64,000 bases of DNA, taken from Coturnix japonica. Lineage: Eukaryota > Chordata > Aves > Galliformes > Phasianidae. Each line of letters starts with the position of its first letter. Position 1 is the stretch's first letter. Positions 1 to 12,300 of this stretch are shown piece after piece. A program made the position numbers and the translations under genes. The stretch is taken from contig NC_029518.1 in NCBI RefSeq assembly GCF_001577835.2, forward strand, positions 33,907,462-33,971,461. The letters are read 5' to 3'. The notes under the pieces are model-generated. The model had not been told where the DNA came from. It ran no database searches and saw only the letters and a list, made by a program, of their open reading frames with translations.

Positions 1-592
1 TAGCCAAATCAGTGCTAAAATACTGATACTGTACTATGCTATCATCGAGTTCCAGAGATGTATGCAACACATGCATACTTAATCCTACTGAGTATCTTCA
101 GTATGGTTGGCTTGTGTTGATAGGAGTTTGGTTGATGTTTGTTTTACTTGGTAGCTGTTTGAATAAAAACTAACCAGTTTATTTATAAGGAAAAAGGTAC
201 TATAGAGGGGAAACTGTAAGATAGTTATTTATGAAATGTCAGAGCTGTTTGTTTTATTAATGCTTGTCATGATCTGCATATTTGACTGGTTATACCATGG
301 AGGGAGTACTTGTTTTTAGTTTGTACTAAGTTAAGACATTGTGAAACAGTAGAACAACATGGCATTGTAAAGGGAAACTGAAGACTTTTGTCAGCTAATT
401 TGAAGAAACGTAGCTGCCTCTTGCAACTTTTTCCTTGTACGATACCTTAATCCAGATGTTGAGACTTAAGTTAGCTTAAAAAAGTTTCCTTCTGTTGGGG
501 AAAAGCTTGTTTAAAAGCTAGGTGTGTTTTCAGGAGATGGAAAGAAATTGGAGATGTTTGTTTGTTTCCTCATACAGATTATTTTGTTTTAG
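1..592 (+). other. HEATR1 intron, right part
   Basis: Intronic sequence upstream of the penultimate HEATR1 exon. It is AT-rich with no open frame of note and no recognisable repeat. The 429-nt intron at 702-1130 is equally plain. Confidence 0.7.
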
Positions 593-701
593 GTCCGATT
601 TGCTGCCCTGCTTGCTTTGCTCGAAGTTGCAGAAAAACTGAAGGAGAACTACCTGGTCCTGCTACCAGAATCAATTCCATTTTTAGCTGAGCTTATGGAA
701 G
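593..701 (+). CDS. HEATR1: HEATR1 penultimate coding exon
   Basis: 109 nt, phase 0 in and phase 1 out. The acceptor is ttttgttttag and the donor is G|GTAATA. It encodes VRFAALLALLEV through PFLAELME. Similarity to human HEATR1 covers the whole exon. Confidence 0.93.
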
Positions 702-1219
702 GTAATAATTTAGAATGACCTTAGTGAAGGCAGGAAACTGGCCAAAATGAACACAGTTCATATAATTCAAAGATTCAGACAAGATAATTGCTGTAGTTGC
801 TACAAGTTACATGCATTAGGATACTGTAACTTAAACTGTGTAGGATGCAAACTGGAATGGGTCATATTCACCCCACCCCACGCCCCCATTCCTGAAGTTC
901 AGTTAGCTAAATTACTGTCACTTCCTCAGTATTAGCCTCCCAAGTTGCATAGTTTAGATCAGCGTTACAGTACAAATAATTGCCTACCTCCTGAGGTGAT
1001 GACAGAATACTTTTGAACAGTTTCAGACCTGATGTTTGAAGAAAGTTCCAAACCTTGAGGGAATGAGGTCTTCCTAGGGTAGCTTTGTAATCAGTCCTCT
1101 ACTTACTTCCTGCCTTCTTTCTTTTTCTAGATGAATGTGAAGAAGTTGAACAGCAGTGTCAGAAAACCATTCAGCAATTGGAAGTCATTTTGGGAGAACC
1201 ACTCCAAAGCTACTTCTAA
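593..1219 (+). CDS. HEATR1: HEATR1, last two coding exons (partial gene)
   Basis: The two exons (593-701 and 1131-1219) encode the last 65 residues of HEATR1, the animal homologue of yeast Utp10. Utp10 is a large HEAT-repeat protein of the small-subunit processome in the nucleolus, needed for rRNA transcription and 18S processing. The translation reads VRFAALLALLEVAEKL, then ELMEDECEEVEQQC, and ends GEPLQSYF followed by TAA, nearly the same as the human C-terminus as I remember it. The helical, leucine-rich start looks like the end of the terminal HEAT-type helices. The first exon begins in phase 0 after tttgttttag; the exons join through a split Asp codon (G|AT). The other exons lie left of the window. 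The gene converges on LGALS8. Confidence 0.95.
1131..1219 (+). CDS. HEATR1: HEATR1 terminal coding exon
   Basis: The acceptor is ctttttctag. The exon encodes DECEEVEQQCQKTIQQLEV through GEPLQSYF and stops at TAA 1217-1219. The Asp codon is shared with the previous exon. Confidence 0.94.
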
Positions 1220-1334
1220 AGTTTATCCCCTTTGTTTTTATACATTGTCTGAATTGTGTTAACTTCACGTGTGCCATGTGTTACTGGCAAATTGTCATAC
1301 TGATTTTTATCCCATCTAAGATCTTAACTTTTTT

Positions 1335-1340
1335 AATAAA
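1335..1340 (+). terminator. HEATR1: HEATR1 poly(A) signal
   Basis: A canonical AATAAA lies 116 nt after the HEATR1 stop and is followed by a T-rich stretch (gccatgtttttacag). This implies a short 3' UTR of about 140 nt with cleavage near 1355-1365. Confidence 0.8.
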
Positions 1341-1365
1341 GCCATGTTTTTACAGTAGTTCTATC

Positions 1366-2050
1366 ATTTCTGGATGGTCTAGGGTTCACTTCATTGTCAT
1401 CAGATGATGTCCCTTCACTTGTTCTTCCCTTAATGTTAGGAAGCCAAAGCAAGCTATAAACAGATCCTGTTCACTGACAGACAGTATGAGAGACTGTCCA
1501 TGAATGTCCTGCGGCTGGGATCTGTGCTTGCTGGAAGTGTGGGAACAGTCCTGTGACAACATAAGCACAGTACTCACCCAACCCACACCCTTCCCTGCAA
1601 TTCTGAGAAAGTAAAAATAACAGAAACGTACAAAGTAAAAAATGAACCCACTGAAGATTCTGAACAGGAAGCTGCAAGAAAGTCCTGAAGGACAGCAATT
1701 CTATTCACGCTGATGTTCACATGAGAACATCTTTGTGAACTTCTAGAAAGTTAAAGGCAAGGATGCACAGGTGGCAAAACAGCCCTTACCAAGTGGGAGC
1801 TGCCTACAGGCTCCTCTGTTCCAATCAGCCAGCTCAGTTTATCCTTAGAGGACAGCACATGAAGGTCAGGCCATGTGTGTGTCACAGCCAAGGTGCAGGC
1901 CTACTCACAGTGACTGCTCTACAGCTCTGTAACTCAGAGTGGAAATGGGCCTCGAGTCAGGGAGAAATGGATAAGATAGTAAGCAAAATGACACAAAACA
2001 GGTGAAACAGGGATCATAACTATTTAACTACATTTGGAGAAAAGCATAGT
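1366..2050. other. Intergenic gap between convergent HEATR1 and LGALS8
   Basis: About 0.7 kb separates the HEATR1 poly(A) site from the likely LGALS8 3' end. Only short chance frames are present, on both strands, and none resembles a known protein. No repeat family was recognised. Confidence 0.5.
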
Positions 2051-3171
2051 TCATAAATATTATTTTTATTTATGCTTTTTTTTTATGCTTAACCTGGTAG
2101 TTTATCTTAAACAGCTTTTCAGGTACATTTTATTCTCAAAACTTTCACTCCTTCAGTAGCTGTTAAAATAAATAGCAACAACCCTCAGGCAAGCACTGAC
2201 AGCCAGCAGCAACTTACTTATTTTTTTAAAAATAAGCATATAATAAAAATTAAGACTGACAGTTGTAAGGAAAACTGATTGAGTAGGAACAGCTTTTTTT
2301 AACTAGCATTTTAATACAAGATTGCAAAAGGATTTGTTCTCTGTTCTACTGATGAGAATCTCTGAGTCTCAACTCAGGGTATCTAGGTTCATACATTTTT
2401 AAATGAAAATCAGACACATCTACTTTTGTCCCTGAGCAATCTCAGCACAGCTGGGAGACATTTCTGATCAAATAAACACTCCGAAGTCCATGCATTAGAA
2501 CCAGCTAAATTATTTTCATTTGTTTCACACTGGAAAACTAAAAGCTGGAAATGCTGCTCTATGTTTGATTTCAGTCTCTTACTTACTCACAAGCAGGAGA
2601 TGACATACCTAGAAGAGTCAGAGAAGGTACTATTGCAGCATCAGGCTAGGAAGTTGATTATTCTTCCTTACCTTCCACGAGAACTGATGAGTCAGCTTTT
2701 TGTTTAAACCGGTCATGGCAAAAAAGGTTATAATCGCTAATATAAATGAAGCAGAATATATTTCATAGTTACTTTATGACTGGTCCATCACCCTTTCAGG
2801 ACAGACATATCTGCATATTCTATTTCAGTCTAATTTCTACTTCACTTTTTGAACATACACTGTTAAAAGGAATGACTAGTAGTAGTTAATCATACTGAGC
2901 ACAATTGTTAAGACACAGTACGATGCACCATTTCCATATTGCTAGGTTCAGTAATGCAGGTGATTTATCTGAGCAGACATTTAGCTTGCCAGGATACTGG
3001 AAACTAGTGGAGGATTTAATCTCACAACAGTTCTGGTACACGCTTAACTCAGACTGACACAGAAGCCTGGATAGATATAGGCAGGCTCAGCATGAGTTGT
3101 TACCAGTTTGTACTTGACAGAAGAACTGTCATAAGAATAGGTTTAATTCATTTAGTACTGGCTGAAAAGAA
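2050..3171 (-). other. LGALS8: Probable LGALS8 3' UTR
   Basis: After the stop there is no further coding sign on the minus strand. The first convincing minus-strand AATAAA is at 2070-2065, which would give a 3' UTR of about 1.1 kb ending near 2050. Transcript ends are inferred, not observed. Confidence 0.5.
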
Positions 3172-3321
3172 CTACCAGCTCCTCACATCTAATAATTGAA
3201 CATCTCCTGTGACTTCCAGTATGTTGATCTTTTCAAGTTGTTTAAAACGATGTTTGTACTCCAGGGTGTGAACACCATTAACAGCAACTTTGAACTGGTG
3301 GGCATCACAGAAAATGATGAG
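3172..3321 (-). CDS. LGALS8: LGALS8 last coding exon
   Basis: 150 nt including the TAG stop at 3174-3172. It encodes [20 protein letters not shown] through [10 protein letters not shown]. The C-terminus VRSW matches human galectin-8. The acceptor is a strong pyrimidine run ending in cag. Confidence 0.95.
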   Translation of the reverse strand, partial: LIIFCDAHQFKVAVNGVHTLEYKHRFKQLEKINILEVTGDVQLLDVRSW

Positions 3322-6300
3322 CTGAAAAAAAAAGAACAGTTAAGACATGAAAAACAACTTGACAGTCTACCATGAACTTAGGCAAGCCCTGCTTCTGATA
3401 CTAATTCTGATACATTACTTTCATGCAAAAGAGACATTTTAAAAAAAAGTGAAACGTCAATACCATTCAATTAAAACTTTGTCCTGAGCACGCACTAAAT
3501 TCTTGCAATCACATAGAACAGGAGAAGATGGCTGTCATTAGAACAAACTCAAATCCTAGCTTCTCACAACCCTATTAAATCCTAACGTTCTTGAAATGCA
3601 AGAATAGCAGTTTTATTCCAATCTGTATTAGCATGGCATTTATACCAATGCTGCTGTTCTTTTGGCAGAACTACAACTCTGACTCTGCATTTCAGTTAAC
3701 CTTACCTCAAAGTACATCCCTGGACTGAAAGGGAAATTAGTGACTTCCTTTTCTTCTTCTCCCCAGCTGTCATGAAGGTAAGAATTTCTTACAAAGACTT
3801 TATTCTTCAGTCGGGGATTCAGATGTAATGCAATGTCTTTTGAGTCACTTGATTTCAGGTTTATTGTAAAGCTGGAAGATATTTTTAAAAATGAGCTTAT
3901 TAGACCAGCAGTTAATAAACATGAAGCACTGTTTACCAAGCCCTTAGTCAATACTCAGGCCTGCTCTGGAGCCGGGGCTGTGATCCCTCTGAAGAACCAA
4001 CCAAGCAAGTAACATGCAATTGTCTTTGGCACAACTTTTGCTGGAGAAGCAAATGTAACCATAACTCTGCTATGTCTGCTTCACTGCTCACTGCTTTCTG
4101 CTTATCTCTCAGCAAGGAGGTTCTGAGCCAAGTGCTGTCCCTACAGCACTAGGCAGAAACATACTGTGCTACTTGCTCCACCTTCTCTTTTCCTTATACT
4201 TGTACAACGGAGAGTAGGAAGCCTTCTTTCACCTAAAGGCATTCTATTTGCACTTCCAACAAACTGGTTAGACTAAGAAGATGTTTGAGGACTCTCTGCA
4301 TGTGCAACATCAGTGGGAAAGTGCACATACAAAGCATAACTGTAGGACAGAGTAGCTCTGCCCAGGCTGACCAAACTTCCTGCAACCTGACATCATCTCC
4401 ATGGCATAGGACTCCGGTAAGGACTGCTCAGGAGAAGAAAGGATAGAGGGAAAAAACAGCTAATGTCATAGGAATGCTTCAACCTGCCACAACGACCTCA
4501 ACTACATCTGAAGAATATTCCTCTCACCAAATTAACTCCAGCAGTCAGGTCATTTTCCTCCTTTAGGAAAGCTTTGAGCCACTTAGTATAGATATGAAAT
4601 GTAGCAACTGCCACTTTGGAGCTATGAAGTCCACTCATTCATGGAGAACATGGAACACCCATGGTTGTGTGACTTCAGTGAAAGGCATTAAATAACCCAA
4701 AAATTCTATAAAAATCTACACGTTTAAAGCACAAATGCAAAGAACAGACAACCCAACAACACTTTAACACCCAATAGCCTCTTTACACATATAAAACAGC
4801 ATTTTAAATGTGCTAATAAGCTTTTCAAGCCAAAAGAGGAACAAATGCTGCTATGTCAGTATCCATCCTCCCGTCCAATTCCAAGTCCATTCACACTTCA
4901 TAGACAAAATCTCTAGATCACGCATCCCAGTAATAAGTTGAATTCTTAGGGCCATACAACTGCAGGGAAGGTGACAGGTGTTCTGAGGAAGCAGAAGTGG
5001 GATGCATACACATAAAACAAAAAAGCATGTTTGTCATTTGCACCAAACGCTTCATTTTTACGCATGTTTCTACAGAGCCCAAACCACCCTTAAAGTGAAG
5101 GGCATGCTGAAGCATGGGCATTGCCTCAAATTCGTTTTGAGCACTTTGTGCTCCCTTTTCTTTCTTTAAATTACATTGGGAAAAAAACACATTTGCAATC
5201 TGTTGTTTCTGATTTGCTATCAAAATGATAGCTCATACTTCCCTATCAGCTTTTATAATCAACTGTTGTCAGCTAGGCACCTTCCATCTGTCATCCCCGA
5301 GGTCAACAGGTGTTTCAGAGAAATCTTGTAATGTGCAGCATTTAAGCACGTTAGCAACTCATCTCATTTTTCCATCCAATTTTGCCACTTTCCTCACTCT
5401 CAGATCTCTTAAGAATAAAAGCCAGACAGCTTTTGTACTGCATGTGTGCTCGCATGCCTTGTACAACGGAAATCCAGAACACACACAAAACCTCACAAAT
5501 GATGCAGGTTTAGCAGGTAAGACAATCAGATTTTACCTTCACTTTTCTCAATGGAGCTGTTCTTTAAGTCTTTTCTAAAGCAGCATCCTGCAGGTTCCTG
5601 AGAAAACTGCATTGTAGTTTCAAATGATTCCAGATGCAAAATCGCAAGTCAGTAAGGATAAACCAAGGCAATAGAAAAGCTTATTCCTTCTCGAGAGCAG
5701 GTCAGTTAACAGCAGAAAAATCACTAAGATTTACCTCTTTGGGTTTTTATTCACTTCTCCTTTAATGGCAACTGTGCATCCTGGATGAAGCGCAGAAACA
5801 AGTTTCCCAACATAAGGAACTCCCTAGAAGTACAGCACCAGTGAAAAATGTGACTGTGACTTACATTTTTTCAACAAACAAGCTGTGCTTTACTATAGTT
5901 GGAAAAAGTCTGGCCTACAATTTCACAACTGTACTCACAGCTGAAGTTATTCCCATTGAGTCATTCCAGGAAATTAACACTATAGTGACAAAGTTACACA
6001 AAGGCAAACAAAGCAATGCTTACTTTCATTTCCCCGTTAACTGGCAAAGGAACTAAAGCGCTCCTTGCAAGTCCACTTTCTCCATAGTTCTAGTTGTATC
6101 TATTGCTGGCCTCCAATCCCTTTTCAATTTGAGCATGGTATTTACTCCAGCTTGGATGCTGTTGTTCTGTACAGTATTTTTGCAAAAAGATGAGCACTCA
6201 CTCCACCCCTGCTCCTTGCCAGCTGGGTGCTAGTTAGAACCAACCCTAAGCTGCAATGTTTGCATCCAGGCACCCTAGGTATATCCAAGCACAGATCAGT

Positions 6301-9300
6301 CACTAGAAGGGATATGTAGCCAGAGAAGTCCTGATATACACATATTAACATAAGTTCATCTGGCTTAATAGGACTTCAGAATGTTTTTAAGCACAAGTTT
6401 GTCCTGCAAATAATCCCTAATGTGAAGAAAACTGAGCATGCTCATTTGAACAAAGGTTTTGATATGACCTGGTCCTTCCTTTTAAGGCACTCTACTGTTT
6501 ATTCCTCTCTTTAGGGCTATGAATACCATGTTCACCCTTTGGGCTTTCTGTGTGATTTACCAAATAGATTCACATTTACCAGTACCAACAAAGTAGATTG
6601 CTCTCTCTAAAATCACACCAATGATCATTTCCCTGTTGATTCTTAGTTCCCATGTTCTGTGCTTGTGTTTTTATTTTCTTGAACAATTAAGGGTTTTGTT
6701 CATTTTTTACTTTTCACAAGCCTAAATATAAATGAGATACTTACAAATTGCAAACCATCTGGAATTTCCCCCTACAAAAGGAAAAAAAACAACATTAAGA
6801 AGCTTATCAGACAATAGGGAGACTCATTCAGTCTTTTAACAACATACGTACATTTTCTGTGTTTATCTTTGTTACTCCTACAGATGATGGCTGAGCGCCT
6901 TGTACAGACTGCAGAAAAAGAGATATTTACAGATCATTGCTAACACCATAGAACATAAAGGTGTTTTAGAAACATAATGGCTCTGTGATGCTTTGAAGGT
7001 TGAATTGTTAATGTAGCATTAGAGGTTATGGAACAGAAAAATACTGCCAAACCCCACTAAAAACCCCTATGAAAAGGAAAAGTCTTGAAAATCAATTGCT
7101 GAAGCCAAATCAAGATTTTCAAACATATCCTGGCTCCAGCTGGGCAGAGCTGATTTTTCTTTCATAGCATGATGCTACAATTTGGCTTTAGGAGAAAAAC
7201 AATGCTGATAACACACTAATGTTTCTTTCTCCAATAGAGCAGAGCTGCACAGAGCCAAGGATGTTTCTGTTCCTCAGCTTCTCCTACTGTCCTGCCAGCG
7301 AGGGGGCTGGGAGGGGACAAGGAGTTGAGAGGTGACAGAACCAAGACAGCTGACCTAAACTGGCCAAAGAGATGACCCATATCATACGATATCACGGAAA
7401 AAAAAAAAAAAAAAAAAAATAGCAAAACAAAAAAAGCACTACCAGGTATATTTCCTAGTCTTTCCTAATAATAAAAAAAAAAAAAAAAAGCAAAACCAAC
7501 CAACCAAAAAACTTACAAAATGAACGAGGAGTTGACTGGGCTGGCAACAGCTGATTAGGGTGTGGCTGGAGGCATTGGTGGTGAGCAATTGCTTCTGCAT
7601 CTTGTTTTGTATAAAATATACATTATATTTTATATTTTTTATATAATATATATAAAAAATATAATTACCATTATATTTTTTCCTCTTCCTGTTCTTAGTA
7701 AACAGGCTTTATCTCAACCAGAGTTCTACTTAATTTTTTTGTTCGGTTGTTTTTGTTTTTTCAATTCTCTCTCCCACCCCAATGAGAGACAAAGGGGCAA
7801 GCAAACCACTGTATGGTGTTTAGCTGCTTGCTGGGTTAAACCACAACAAAGGACTACCTCTTTACAGTCTGAATTCTTATTTAACAGTCAGAGTACTCCT
7901 AATCCATTAGCATCTGAGGATACATACTCAGCTCTCCAGGCTGGTGTAGGAGTATCAGTAGGGCAGATACACAGACAGATGGCATGGGGAGTGGAGGGGT
8001 GGGAGTGTGCTCGGGATTCCCATCAGCTTTACACAACCCTGTCCCTTCCCACTGTGTATCATATAAACAACATAGGCATGCACAGATAAAATTCCAGCCT
8101 ATTCATAGCATATTGTATCCAGTTTATTTCAGGATAAGTACTCACAATTCTGCCTCAGAAAAGCACGCACTAGAAGCAAACAGAGAGGAAACAATCATCC
8201 TTTCCCCCCTCCTTCCCCCCCCCTTCCTCAAAGGATACGGAATCAGTATCCCCAGACTAAAGCAACTCTCTTGCTTTGTGCTTAGGACAGAAACCAACAT
8301 ACTGCACCTGCTTGTCCCCAGCCTCTTCTTAGAACTGGCCCTTCAAGACTGGGATTCAGACAGCTTTGATGCATCATTTACCCAGTAACATACCCAAGGC
8401 CAAGTGGCAGGGCTCATAAAAAAAAGTCTGTTCATACACCTTACAAATGATCAGTGAGCAGACTTATCTTTAAAGCACAGGCTTTGTTTTGGCCAGGCCC
8501 AAATCTTCTCTTTCCTTTAGAGAAGGTTATTAGTCTGATGACCTGAAATAGACCTGGTGCTTGGGAGCTGGAGACCTAAGCTTCGCCCACAATGCAGTGA
8601 GGGCAGGGCAGAACAGACCAAGCATACTGCAGCAAAATACAGGCTGCCTCAATGGGCAGCAAGAATGAAGGAGGAAGGGACAAGGCATTTGTCTTCTTTA
8701 CCTCTCTGGTATTTACAACCTCCCCTTTCTGCTCTCTCAAAGGATCACACTTTCTATACATCCTCTCTGTTCATTTTCTTTTTCCAATAGAGCTAGCAGT
8801 TGAGAGGAAGGAGCAGGTGGAACATCCTTATTACTGAAGATAGATTAAGTAGCTGCTTTTTTATTACCTCTTCACCATAAACCCTACTCCAAAGTTTAGC
8901 AAGACGGAGAAAAGGAAACTTAAGAGTAAGCTGTCTATAAAACTTACGTTAGAAACAAATTCTATACTTTTGATCTGCACTTTGCCATATATTCCAAGAG
9001 TATCTATCCTTTCAAGGCTAATTCTGTGATTGTAGAGCAGCAAGTGCTTCTTGTTTACAGACACCTAAAGAGATGGGGAAAAAATAGGAAAAATCATGTT
9101 AAACAGTCTGTGAATCAAATTATATGTGTGTATCTGTTTCCAGTGCTTTGGTACAGAAGCAGAAAGTGTCCTGGAAACTTCAAAGCAACTAAGTTCAGCT
9201 CATCCACAATTCAGTCTCTCTTTCCATTACTGTGAGGGATATTTTATTTATTTCTATTTCACACCTTTAGTTTTTATCCCTTCATCACTTATGACTGTGG

Positions 9301-12300
9301 TTTCACCAACCTAATTGCTCTGCTAGCAGTCTAACAGAGCAAGAAAATGCACTACACATTTCCACCACGAGGACTGTCCTATGCTACTCACAAAATAGGT
9401 TGATAGTATGGTTTGTCCTTTGCAGATGAAAACAAAAGAGTGGAAAAATCATTAGTTGTGGCAGAAAGTTACTTGCCTACTCATGCAATCTTGAAGGGAA
9501 TCAGGCAAAATGAGAGGTGTGATTTACTTAGCATCTCTTTAAAAAAACTCCTAAACTTTTCTATAATTAAACCATGCCTAGTTAACAAAGAAACCAAGGC
9601 TTCTGATTATATTGTGCGTATGCTAAATCCCTCTCTTTTATTGGCCTAACAAATGGACCAAGAATTAACCCAAACTCACCTGGAATTTATCCTTTAAAAT
9701 CATGATGACAATCTCAAATGGCTTTCCTTTTTCAAAAGGCATATCATAAGTGATTTCTTCCCAGCCCCATTTTTCCCTCTCCAGGGTGTTGCAAACAATG
9801 CAGCCAGACCATTTGAAGCGAGGGTTAAAATGAAAGGCCACATCAGCTCGAGGCTTTATGCTGCTGCCACACTGTAAATCCACCTGGAACCTAAACATAA
9901 AAATAAAACAAATCGCATTTAGTTCATTCTGTCAAGAAATCATATACAAGTTCAACTGATAACCTCTTCAGATAAATATGCATGTGCCATGTGGAATGAC
10001 ATGACAGAAAAATAATGCCAAAGCAGACAAAGCAAAACCATGGAAGAAGATCAATGGAAAGCAAAAAACCAGTTTATCCTCCAGTTTTCATCACAAAACT
10101 TTCATAAACCACTTAAGGTTGTATCCTCTGTGACACTATTGCTTCATCTAAAAATGAAGTCTTTGTCTGCCATCCATCACAGGACACGTGGAAACATTTT
10201 CTTAATTACAGGCTTGTTCACCTTATGTTAATTCACAAAGTGATACTGTAGTTACTACCTGTCTGCATCATCAGGAACATTCCCATGTATCACAATCAGC
10301 TCTCCAGGAACAATGCCACCAAGAATCGTCCCGACATAGGGAATGACCTAGAAGAAGGAGGGAAAAAAGACAGAAATAACCATTTGTGACAGAGGCAAAA
10401 TAAATATATAGTTTTTTAAACAATATTTTTGATAATTAAGTGATGCTCTAGCACATTAAAAGAAAGACAACTAGTATTCCATTTAAATGAAACACTAGTA
10501 AAGCATTAAATATCTGCCACGAAGAGAAGGAAAAACCAAGATTTTCATCACTGAAGATCAGCCTTCTCAGATAAGATTAAAGCTAAACATTTACAGTCTT
10601 CATGCCTAGCTCTCTAAAGAATAATGGCAATATTTTACTGCTCCACTTTTAATATAGAATTCCCCTTCAAATTAGGTCATTGTCAAGGACTAACTACTGC
10701 TGGTTGCAGGAGGCATCTTGCACCAGTTTTTTAACACTAGACTACAGCTGCTGTCTCTTTGCTTGCTCTTTTTTGAAAAACTGTGATTGGAAAAGCAGCA
10801 ACTCTGGTGGAGAGTATCACAGAATCACAGAATTATCAGGGTTGGAAAAGACCTAGAAGATCATCCAGTCCAGCCATTACCAATACTTCCTGGCTAAATC
10901 ATATCCCTCAACACAACATCCAAACGTTTCTTGAATACTCCCATGGTTGGTGACTCCACCACCTCCCTGGGCAGTGCATTCCAATGCCTGACTACCCTTT
11001 CCGAGAAGTAATACTTCCTAATGTCCAGCCTGAATCTCCCCTGGCGCAGCTTAAAACCATTCCCTCTAGTTCTATCACTGATTACACAGAATGGGAATGA
11101 CAAAAAAAAAATCTCCTAAATCCAGAGCGTTGTTCATTTCCATCTTCTCCCTTTCCTTCCCTTCTCAGCTACCCACATATTGCACCTTTCTTTGCAGTCA
11201 CCTTTTACATTAGAGATAATACAGACCTACTTCACAAGTATAAGCTTGAAACTGACCAAACTGTTTAAAGACTTGTGGATTTTACTGGCTTAGCCAACTG
11301 CAGTAGAGGAGGATGAGAACATAAAATTAGGCAGTATAAGTGAAATAACAAATAAACTGATTGAATCAATTTACTTACTAGCAGTAGTGTAGGAGCTTAG
11401 TTCCATAGTCTACAAGCTGTACAAAAGACACTCAATTTCATCCAAATAATAATACGTAAGAAAGAATACATTCTGCATATTTTCTGCACATCATGCAGTT
11501 TAAACACACTGCTTGCTCCTGAGGGGCAGTAGCTTTGAGAATCACAGCAGGGTATAAGTTACTGGTTCGGTCTCCAGAGATGAACCAATAAGAAACACAC
11601 AGACACAGCCCAGGAACACTGGGATTTGAATACTCCAGTGGGTCAAAGTTATTTATACACTGTATACACTGTTATACACTGTATACTGTGTACACTGTTA
11701 TACACTGTATACACTGTTATTTAACACTGTAGCAAGGATACATTTAATAGAGAAAAAAGTCAGCCATCTCTTGTCCAGAAGCTCAGTCATGGAATCTGCA
11801 TGGCCATAATAGAGCATTTCCTGGGCGTAATACTACAGACCTAATGACCATCATTACAGAATGTGCTTGTCATTTCTTCACGTCTCAAGAGCTGTGCTAA
11901 TTTTAACTCATCTATTAAGAATAATGCTTGTGCCACTACTTGATTCCATCCCAACTCTCTCACAAACCTCCAGAAGTTCCCCATGAAGCCAACTAGCCAA
12001 CACTAACTCAGTTTGAAAGGCCTCAAAGACCAATTTGCAGACTTTGTCTGGAGCCTGGAACAACTTTTCACACCTCTGTCTCCAAATAATTGCTCTTATT
12101 CTCCCCCAGGCTCTTGATGCCTAAGCCCCAATAATACTCCTTTATGTTCTCCAGCTTGGTTTTGTCACCCACCATATTCACCAGACCACTTACAGTCAAC
12201 CAGTTTTGCTGAACTCCTCCTCTTCTCCTTACACAGACAATGTCACCTGTACATTTACTGATCCTCTTCACATCTCCCTTTTGCAATTCAGTCCTTACAG

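Larger units (their letters stand above)
6909..8947 (-). other. LGALS8 intron between N-domain and linker
   Basis: 2.0 kb. It holds two long A runs (7398-7419 and 7473-7489), an AT-only hairpin near 7630-7664 and a C-rich tract near 8204-8222. No coding sequence or named repeat was recognised. The two introns 9065-9679 and 9891-10258 hold nothing notable. Confidence 0.6.

Noticed and set aside
997-1030. Box C-like (GTGATGA) and CTGA motifs in the last HEATR1 intron, considered as a C/D snoRNA
   Set aside because: Spacing is too short, and no terminal stem or proper box D lies at the expected distance.
7562-8089. 175-codon plus-strand frame in an LGALS8 intron
   Set aside because: Begins in AT-rich low-complexity DNA ([14 protein letters not shown]) and shows no similarity.
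10894-11103. 69-codon minus-strand frame
   Set aside because: It is the tail of CR1 ORF2, not a host gene. The same holds for frames at 15871-16176, 30073-30372, 31977-32189 and 32247-32492.
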